Positions 59,242 through 64,000 of a stretch of 64,000 bases of DNA are shown in pieces. Source of the DNA: SIG452 sp045540295. GTDB taxonomy: Bacteria; Bacillota; Clostridia; UMGS1840. Both the position numbers and the translations under genes were made by a program. Below the pieces are notes generated by a model. The model saw nothing but the letters and a program-made list of their open reading frames with translations. It made no database searches and was not told where the DNA came from. The stretch is from contig JAZQGY010000013.1 of assembly GCA_045540295.1 (NCBI GenBank), positions 3,629 through 67,628 on the forward strand, read 5' to 3'. The stretch's first letter is position 1, and each line of letters begins with the position of its first letter.

Positions 59242-60504
59242 TCAAATATCTTTTTTCACACCTAAGGTTCTGCGGAATTTCGCTTTGCGGCGCTGTTTTT
59301 TCTTTCGTTCCGCATCCACGATAAAATAAATCACAACAGCTGCCAAAAACAGTATCGCAGCCAAAACAATCCAAAAAATAGTTTTCAAAATGTTATAAAA
59401 AGTAATCGTCTCTTTAGCGGTCCCGGTGAGCGGAATTTGAAACAGTTCTTCTCCTTCGGAGGATACTGTCACATACGCCTTGTATTCGGAAGCACGTTTA
59501 TAGCTGGAATACACATCATATGTAAAATCAAGGCTATCCGTCCCTACTCCGTTGGGAAGCATTACCGCAACGTCGCCCTCCAATTTGAAGTCTATCTGAC
59601 CTACGGTACCAAAAGTTCCGGAAAGCTTTGCCACGGGCGGATTCAACAGCCCGTCATCAATTTTGGTTTTATAAAAGTTGTCATAACAAAAATCTAAAAG
59701 TTGTGCAGCATCCTTATATTTTTGATAGCCGTCTGCACAATGCATTACCACACAAATCAGCTCCAGGCTACCACGTTTTGCTTCCACAACCATGGTATTC
59801 TGTGCCGGAGTGGTAAATCCGTTTTTCCCGAATCTGGCATATTCGTAATAATACTGACCGGGATGAAGCATCAGGTTCTGATTGGAATGTAACCGTTCTT
59901 TCCCCTGCTTGTTCGTAGCAGACATGGTATACATTTTAGCTCCTGCAATTCGCAGAAAATCAGGATTTTTCATTGCTTCTCTGGTGATTAACGCCATATC
60001 GTATGAGGTGGTATAATGATTTAAATCATGAAGCCCGTGAGGATTCACAAAGTTAGTGTTTTTAGCACCTAACTCCTGTGCCTTTTCATTCATCAGCTTC
60101 ACAAACGCTTCTTCGCTGCCGGCAACATTTTCCGCAATGGCAACCGAACAGTCATTGGCAGACGCCAGCATCATACCGTAAAGCGCCTCTTCCAGCGTTA
60201 GAACTTCACCCGGCGCCAATGCGATATGACTGGTTCCCTGCACAGAGGTGACCGCATAATCGCTAACTGTGATGACATCATTTAAATCTCCATGTTCCAA
60301 CGCTACCAAAGCCGTCATCACCTTGGTGATGCTGGCAGGATAGTTTTTATCATTCATACCGCGGTTATAGAGTACCTGCCCGGTCTCCGCTTCGATTACC
60401 ACCGCACACTGAGACATAATCTCAAAAGTAGGCACCGGATTTGCAGCGGACACTACAGAGCACATTAAGATAAAGCATAGCATTAAACTAAGTAATCGTT
60501 TCAC
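59242..60504 (-). CDS. D-alanyl-D-alanine carboxypeptidase (DacF/DacB-like, S11) with KNG motif
   Basis: 420 residues from a GTG at 60504: GGAG is 7 bases before it, whereas the ATG two codons earlier is only 2 bases from that site. Signal peptide (RLLSLMLCFILMCSVVSA). SxxK is PASITKVMTALVALEHGD (about 58) and SxN is ASANDCSVAIAEN (about 115). Motif three reads GKNGFTTPA (about 217) where KTG is expected. A C-terminal beta domain and one membrane helix (about 373-395) with a Lys/Arg tail anchor it. It would trim the stem pentapeptide of wall peptidoglycan. The Thr-to-Asn change may alter activity. Confidence 0.9.
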   Translation of the reverse strand: MKRLLSLMLCFILMCSVVSAANPVPTFEIMSQCAVVIEAETGQVLYNRGMNDKNYPASITKVMTALVALEHGDLNDVITVSDYAVTSVQGTSHIALAPGEVLTLEEALYGMMLASANDCSVAIAENVAGSEEAFVKLMNEKAQELGAKNTNFVNPHGLHDLNHYTTSYDMALITREAMKNPDFLRIAGAKMYTMSATNKQGKERLHSNQNLMLHPGQYYYEYARFGKNGFTTPAQNTMVVEAKRGSLELICVVMHCADGYQKYKDAAQLLDFCYDNFYKTKIDDGLLNPPVAKLSGTFGTVGQIDFKLEGDVAVMLPNGVGTDSLDFTYDVYSSYKRASEYKAYVTVSSEGEELFQIPLTGTAKETITFYNILKTIFWIVLAAILFLAAVVIYFIVDAERKKKQRRKAKFRRTLGVKKDI

Positions 60505-60550
60505 GTTCATTCTCCATCTATTTATTTTTTTACACAATACGTTATTATAC

Positions 60551-60579
60551 AGTATAGCACAATCCCATGCGATTTGCAA
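60551..60579 (-). promoter_or_regulatory. Promoter of the carboxypeptidase gene
   Basis: On the minus strand TTGCAA-17-TATACT. Confidence 0.8.
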
Positions 60580-60691
60580 CAGAAATAACCAAATTTTTCA
60601 TAAGTTTTTCTTCAAATTCTATTTTTTTACAAAAAGGCGATAAAAATAAAAAAATCTAAAAAAAAGACTTTATTTTTCATAAATGATATGA

Positions 60692-60697
60692 TATAAT
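60692..60697 (+). promoter_or_regulatory. Probable -10 box of the second murA
   Basis: TATAAT at 60692-60697, with only a poor -35 match (TTTATT) 17 bases upstream. Confidence 0.5.
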
Positions 60698-60761
60698 AAA
60701 CTCAGAATATTACATCCCTTAATCAATCGGGATTATGATAGCTGAAAGGTGTGACAACTCC

Positions 60762-62024
60762 TTGGAAAAATACAGAATTAACGGTGGAAAGCCTTTGATG
60801 GGCGAAGTGATTATCAGCGGTGCAAAAAATGTTGCTGTAGCAATGATTCCCGCTGCTCTTCTATCGGATACTCCTTGCATTTTGGAAAATGTTCCTGATA
60901 TTTCCGATGTTCGCATTATGATTAATATCCTAAAGAAGATGAACGTGGAGGTTTATTATAAAGAGCCCGGCGTTTTATATATTGATTCCGCCAAAATGGA
61001 CACTACCAAGGTTCCGTATGAACTGGCAACGAAAATGCGTGCCTCCTATTATTTCTTAGGCGCCTTATTAGGAAAGTACAACCAAGCAGAAGTGGCTCTT
61101 CCCGGCGGATGTCATTTAGGAAACCGTCCCATTGACCAGCACCTAAAAGGTTTTGAAGCCTTAGGGGTGCAAACAGAAGTCAAAGCCGGTGCTATTGTGG
61201 CAAAATCCAACGCTCTGACAGGTGCTCCGGTATTTTTTGACCAGGTTTCCGTTGGTGCCACCATCAACGTAATGCTTTGCGCCTGTAAAGCAAAAGGAAC
61301 CACTACGATTGAAAACGTTGCAAAAGAGCCTCACATCGTAGACGTGGCAAACTTCTTGAACTCCATGGGTGCCAAAATCAAGGGCGCCGGTACCGACACC
61401 ATTAAAATCGTGGGGGTAAAAGAATTAAAAGGCTCCACCTACTCTATTATTCCCGATCAGATTGAAGCAGGTACATACATGGCAATGGCTGCTGCCACCA
61501 AAGGTGACGTAATCATTAAGAATGTGATTCCGCGTCATTTGGAATGTATGACGGCAAAGCTCAACGAAATCGGAATCGGTGTGGAAGAAGGCGATGATTG
61601 GGTAAGAGTGTTCTACAAAAAACGCCCAAAAAAAACTATGGTAAAAACGCTTCCCTATCCCGGATTTCCCACAGATATGCAGCCTCTGATAGCCACCCTG
61701 CTGTGTGTATCGGAAGGCACCAGCACCGTAACCGAAACCATTTGGGATTCCCGTTTTAAATACACCGAGGAATTAAAGAAAATGGGTGCCGATATTAAAG
61801 TCAGCGGAAATATGGCCATGATTACCGGCGTGGACGAGCTTTCTCCTGCACCTTTAAAGGCCACCGACCTTCGTGCAGGTGCCGCTATGGTGATTGCAGG
61901 TCTGATGGCACGAGGCACGACCGAAATTTATGATATTTTCCACGTTGAACGTGGCTATGAAAACATTGTTGAAAAAATCAAAGGAATGGGTGGTCTGATT
62001 GAAAAAGTTACTATCGAAGACTAA
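60762..62024 (+). CDS. UDP-N-acetylglucosamine 1-carboxyvinyltransferase, second copy (MurAB/MurZ-like)
   Basis: 420 residues from a TTG at 60762, which gives the usual N-terminus (L/M)EKYRINGGKPLMG and follows GAAAGGTGTG; the earlier ATG at 60735 overlaps that ribosome site. VIISGAKNVAVAMIPAALL (about 17-35), catalytic Cys in LPGGCHLGNRPIDQH (about 117), VGATINVMLCACKAKG, DLRAGAAMVIAGLMARG. Same reaction as MurA; low-GC Gram-positive bacteria commonly keep two copies. It differs from the cluster copy at many positions, so it is an old paralogue, not a recent duplicate. Confidence 0.96.
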   Translation: MEKYRINGGKPLMGEVIISGAKNVAVAMIPAALLSDTPCILENVPDISDVRIMINILKKMNVEVYYKEPGVLYIDSAKMDTTKVPYELATKMRASYYFLGALLGKYNQAEVALPGGCHLGNRPIDQHLKGFEALGVQTEVKAGAIVAKSNALTGAPVFFDQVSVGATINVMLCACKAKGTTTIENVAKEPHIVDVANFLNSMGAKIKGAGTDTIKIVGVKELKGSTYSIIPDQIEAGTYMAMAAATKGDVIIKNVIPRHLECMTAKLNEIGIGVEEGDDWVRVFYKKRPKKTMVKTLPYPGFPTDMQPLIATLLCVSEGTSTVTETIWDSRFKYTEELKKMGADIKVSGNMAMITGVDELSPAPLKATDLRAGAAMVIAGLMARGTTEIYDIFHVERGYENIVEKIKGMGGLIEKVTIED

Positions 62025-62042
62025 TCCCGAAATCAAAAAAGC

Positions 62043-62837
62043 ATGAATCAGCTGAAGTTTTGTCCGTTATTCTCAGGAAGCAACGGAAATTCCATTTTCA
62101 TCTCGTATAAAGACACCCGCATCCTTGTGGATTGCGGGTGCAGTTTTAAGCGCATCCGGGAAAGTCTGGAAGCCATCGGTGAAGACATCACCACGTTGGA
62201 TGCCGTTTTTTTAACCCACAGTCATACCGACCACACCTCAGCGCTTCCCATGATGATGAAGCATCTTGGTGTGAAAGTATGCGGCACCAACGGAACCCTT
62301 ATCGAGGTGTATCCCAAAATCTGCGATTACTCCGACCGTATCTTTCAGATTGATCGGCATCAAAGTGTGGGCGTTTTAGATATGCAAATCGAATCATTTC
62401 CGGTGCCTCATGATGCCTGCCACACGGTAGGATACAATGTATTTGCCGGCAACAAAACTGTCACCATTATGACTGACGTAGGCCACTTGGCAGAAAATTT
62501 ATATACCGATGTAAAAGGAAAAGAACTGGTCTTTTTAGAATCCAATCATGATTTAAATGCTTTGGAAAACTGTTCCTATCCTTTTCATTTAAAGCAAAGA
62601 ATCCGCGGCGATGAAGGTCACTTATCCAATGAGAATGCCGGCAAATTTGCCACGCATTTGGTAAACGGCGGTACCCAAAAAATTATCCTCGGACATTTAA
62701 GCGGCGAAGCTAACACTTCAGAATTAGCTTACCAAACGGTAAAGGATGTACTAACGCAGAATCAAATCAAGGTAGAGAGCGATGTAGCACTCTCCGTGTC
62801 ACATCGGGGTTTGTTAGGCGAGGTGGCGCTGTTATGA
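62043..62837 (+). CDS. MBL-fold metallo-hydrolase (YycJ/WalJ-like)
   Basis: 264 residues. PLFSGSNGNSIFISYKDTRI at the N-terminus (about 8-27) and LVDCGCSFKRI are typical of YycJ. Zinc motif FLTHSHTDHTSAL (about 57), HTVGYNVFAG (about 125) and IMTDVGHL with a further Asp (about 141), then ESNHD and LGHLSGEANT. Family members are suspected 5'-3' exonucleases linked to DNA replication/mismatch repair and wall coordination. Overlaps rlmH by 4 bases; the latter often follows walJ in Firmicutes. The ribosome site is weak, and co-transcription with murA2 is likely (18-base gap). Confidence 0.93.
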   Translation: MNQLKFCPLFSGSNGNSIFISYKDTRILVDCGCSFKRIRESLEAIGEDITTLDAVFLTHSHTDHTSALPMMMKHLGVKVCGTNGTLIEVYPKICDYSDRIFQIDRHQSVGVLDMQIESFPVPHDACHTVGYNVFAGNKTVTIMTDVGHLAENLYTDVKGKELVFLESNHDLNALENCSYPFHLKQRIRGDEGHLSNENAGKFATHLVNGGTQKIILGHLSGEANTSELAYQTVKDVLTQNQIKVESDVALSVSHRGLLGEVALL

Positions 62838-63310
62838 TAAAAACCGCAATCATCACAGTAGGAAAGATAAAAGAAGAAGCAACCCGTCTTCTTATTTCAG
62901 AATATGAAAAGAGACTAAAAAAATATACCGATTTTACTCACATTGAAGTGCCGGATTTACCCTTAAGCGACCGTCCGGGAGAAAAGGAAATCGAAGGTGT
63001 CTTAAAAAAAGAAGGCGCACAGATTTTAAAAAATATTCCGAAAAACATGGTGCCCGTTGCAATGGCAATCAACGGAAAACAATATTCCTCTGAAGAATTT
63101 GCAACACTAATTGAACAAAAGGCAACACAAGGCGGAATGTGCTTTATCATCGGAAGCTCTCATGGACTTCATCCCGACGTGATAAATGCATGCCAAATGA
63201 AGATTTCCATGTCGAAAATGACATTTCCCCACAACCTTGCCCGTCTGTTTTTAACCGAACAGATTTACCGTGGCTTTAAAATTTTAAATAACGAAAGCTA
63301 CCACAAATAA
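62834..63310 (+). CDS. rlmH: 23S rRNA (pseudouridine(1915)-N3)-methyltransferase RlmH
   Basis: 158 residues, the family's normal length. SPOUT fold: KTAIITVGKIKEE at the N-terminus, PVAMAINGKQYSSEEFA (about 74), the SAM-binding knot FIIGSSHGLHPDV (about 102) and the C-terminal LARLFLTEQIYRGFKILNN-ESYHK that clasps SAM. It methylates pseudouridine 1915 in helix 69 of the large subunit. Translation is coupled to walJ by the ATGA overlap. Confidence 0.97.
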   Translation: MIKTAIITVGKIKEEATRLLISEYEKRLKKYTDFTHIEVPDLPLSDRPGEKEIEGVLKKEGAQILKNIPKNMVPVAMAINGKQYSSEEFATLIEQKATQGGMCFIIGSSHGLHPDVINACQMKISMSKMTFPHNLARLFLTEQIYRGFKILNNESYHK

Positions 63311-63317
63311 AGCATAC

Positions 63318-63350
63318 AAAAAAGACCGTTTAAAAAACGGTCTTTTTCTT
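63318..63350. terminator. Bidirectional terminator between rlmH and rpmB
   Basis: AAAAAGACCGTTT/AAACGGTCTTTTT stem. Confidence 0.9.
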
Positions 63351-63362
63351 TTTGCTTTTCAA

Positions 63363-63551
63363 TTAGATAGCTCTGATAACTCTACCGGATTTTAAGCATT
63401 TGGAGCAAACGGTAATTCTTTTCGGAGCACCGTCAACAATTGCTCTTACTTTTTTGATGTTGGGTTTCCAGGTTCTGTTGGATCTTCTGTGAGAGTGAGA
63501 AACCTGAATACCAAAAGTGGTAGCTTTGTTGCAAATTTCACATTTTGCCAT
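63363..63551 (-). CDS. rpmB: 50S ribosomal protein L28
   Basis: 62 residues from the ATG at 63551 (GGAGGT upstream); a longer open frame runs on through the tRNA gene and is not coding. MAKCEICNKATTFGIQVSH has two of the zinc-ribbon cysteines, and ITVCSKCLKSGRVIRAI has the other pair, so this is a zinc-containing (C+) L28. SHSHRRSNRTWKPNI is the family core. It binds 23S rRNA near the exit site. Confidence 0.97.
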   Translation of the reverse strand: MAKCEICNKATTFGIQVSHSHRRSNRTWKPNIKKVRAIVDGAPKRITVCSKCLKSGRVIRAI

Positions 63552-63622
63552 GGTCGATTGCACCTCCAAACAAATTAGATATAATATATATATCAGCCAT
63601 TTTTTACACGATTTTAAAATGA

Positions 63623-63704
63623 TGGTGCCGGTGAAGGGACTTGAACCCCCACGGTTTCCCTCACGATTTTGAGTCGCGCGCGTCTGCCATTCCGCCACAC
63701 CGGC
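63623..63704 (-). tRNA. tRNA-Leu(CAA)
   Basis: Acceptor GCCGGTG/CACCGGC, anticodon stem CGCGA/TCGTG with loop CTCAAAA (anticodon CAA), a class II variable arm around GGGAAACC, T-loop TTCAAGT and encoded CCA. No terminator follows; rpmB starts 72 bases downstream on the same strand. Confidence 0.93.
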
Positions 63705-63731
63705 GCATAAACACATAAGCTGACTTGTAAT

Positions 63732-63760
63732 AATATACCACAAACGAATTGATTTGTCAA
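63732..63760 (-). promoter_or_regulatory. Promoter of tRNA-Leu (and perhaps rpmB)
   Basis: On the minus strand TTGACA-17-TATATT. Confidence 0.88.
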
Positions 63761-63861
63761 GAGATTTTAAGAATTTTTTCGTTTTTTCTTTCAGTAAACG
63801 ACAAGTTTTTTCTGATTCTATTTCGCTAAAATTCGTTTCAGCAAATTTGCACCTTGCCAAA

Positions 63862-63889
63862 CAAAAAAGCATGGATTTAAACCATGCCT
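63862..63889 (-). terminator. Terminator of a minus-strand gene beyond the window
   Basis: GCATGG/CCATGC stem with a T-run on the minus strand. It would end a transcript coming from the right of the window. Confidence 0.6.
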
Positions 63890-63922
63890 TTTGCGGTCTT
63901 TATTCTTTTCATTTCAGTGCAG

Positions 63923-64000
63923 AAAAACTGATGCAGAATTCGAAAATTGAATCAAGGCAACGCCTTGACAAGCCCGAAGCTGTACCTTCGTGCACAGCGA
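63923..64000. repeat. Palindromic repeat element, second copy, cut by the window end
   Basis: Shares GATGCAGAATTCG, AATTGAATCAA and the paired elements of the copy at 53841-53957. Hairpin 1 is TCAAGGC-AAC-GCCTTGA (63952-63968), with a compensated base pair relative to the first copy. Hairpin 2 begins GCTGTAC after CCCGAA and closes with ACAGC just before the edge. The remaining part lies outside the window. Confidence 0.8.

Noticed and set aside
63552..63872. N-terminal extension of L28
   Set aside because: The extension crosses the tRNA-Leu gene and its promoter. The normal 62-residue protein has its own ribosome site.

Overview
The window reads as a chromosomal segment of an endospore-forming, low-to-middle GC member of the Clostridia. 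The evidence is a SpoIIM gene with a sigma-E-like -10 element, a class A RNase P RNA (Bacilli normally carry class B), a MurE with an R-type (DNSR) specificity motif that points to meso-diaminopimelate peptidoglycan, two MurA paralogues, a PASTA-tailed division transpeptidase, and the DUF881/small-basic-protein pair in front of ftsZ. Genus or species cannot be called from the sequence alone. Most promoters are clean TTGACA/17 bp/TATAAT types, and most genes have strong AAGGAGG-like ribosome binding sites. Several starts are TTG or GTG.

Layout. 1-5.2 kb: the tail of a corrinoid-activation ATPase, a G5/3D-domain wall protein with a WalR-like box, iscU-iscS and a family 2 glycosyltransferase. 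5.3-9.2 kb: radA, an ECF sigma factor and its zinc anti-sigma factor, two very small cysteine-rich membrane peptides, and rnpB. 9.2-15.4 kb (minus strand): apgM, a YitT protein, a large STAND NTPase with kinesin-light-chain-type TPRs, an SDR dehydrogenase and a YhcH/YjgK protein, tightly spaced and probably one transcript. 15.5-27 kb: mixed single genes (PIG-V-like mannosyltransferase, DUF1294, DUF3048 lipoprotein, Gfo/Idh/MocA oxidoreductase, CofE-like protein, LysR regulator, malQ, secondary alcohol dehydrogenase, DEAD-box helicase), with tRNA-Ile(CAU), tRNA-Val(UAC) and two repeat regions. 27-32.7 kb: a TolC-like/adaptor/RND efflux operon. 33-47.9 kb: the division and cell-wall cluster mraZ-rsmH-ftsL-pbp-murE-murF-mraY-ftsW-murG-murA-ftsQ-DUF881-sbp-ftsZ, without murD, murC, murB or ftsA. 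48.3-53.8 kb: a co-directional run HAD-hflX-yigZ-mtaD-azlC-azlD-DtxR/MntR-type regulator. 54-64 kb: lactate/malate dehydrogenase, spoIIM, Nif3-like, YfcE-like phosphoesterase, TVP38 protein, ECF S component with coaX, a DacF-like carboxypeptidase, a second murA, walJ-like MBL protein, rlmH, rpmB and tRNA-Leu(CAA).

How the genes fit together. Lipid II synthesis and septation dominate (MurA x2, MurE, MurF, MraY, MurG, FtsW, PBP, FtsL, FtsQ, FtsZ, Dac, 3D-domain protein). MraZ boxes at the head of the cluster indicate autoregulation. Pantothenate uptake and phosphorylation (S component plus CoaX) form a small CoA-precursor module.

Most interesting signals. (a) A palindromic repeat family, seen as a three-copy 120-bp tandem array at 19.5 kb and as single elements at 53.9 and 63.9 kb, that shares a CCGAA-hairpin-GAGCG core with compensatory stem changes. 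(b) A tRNA-Ile 3' end plus terminator duplicated exactly (46 bp) around a small insert with inverted ends. (c) Two tandem cysteine-rich membrane micropeptides. (d) The NLR-like STAND-TPR protein. (e) A hairpin that occludes the murA Shine-Dalgarno sequence. (f) Active-site or motif departures: Arg at the LDH/MDH specificity position, KNG for KTG in the carboxypeptidase, and D-N-N for D-D-K in the RND relay.
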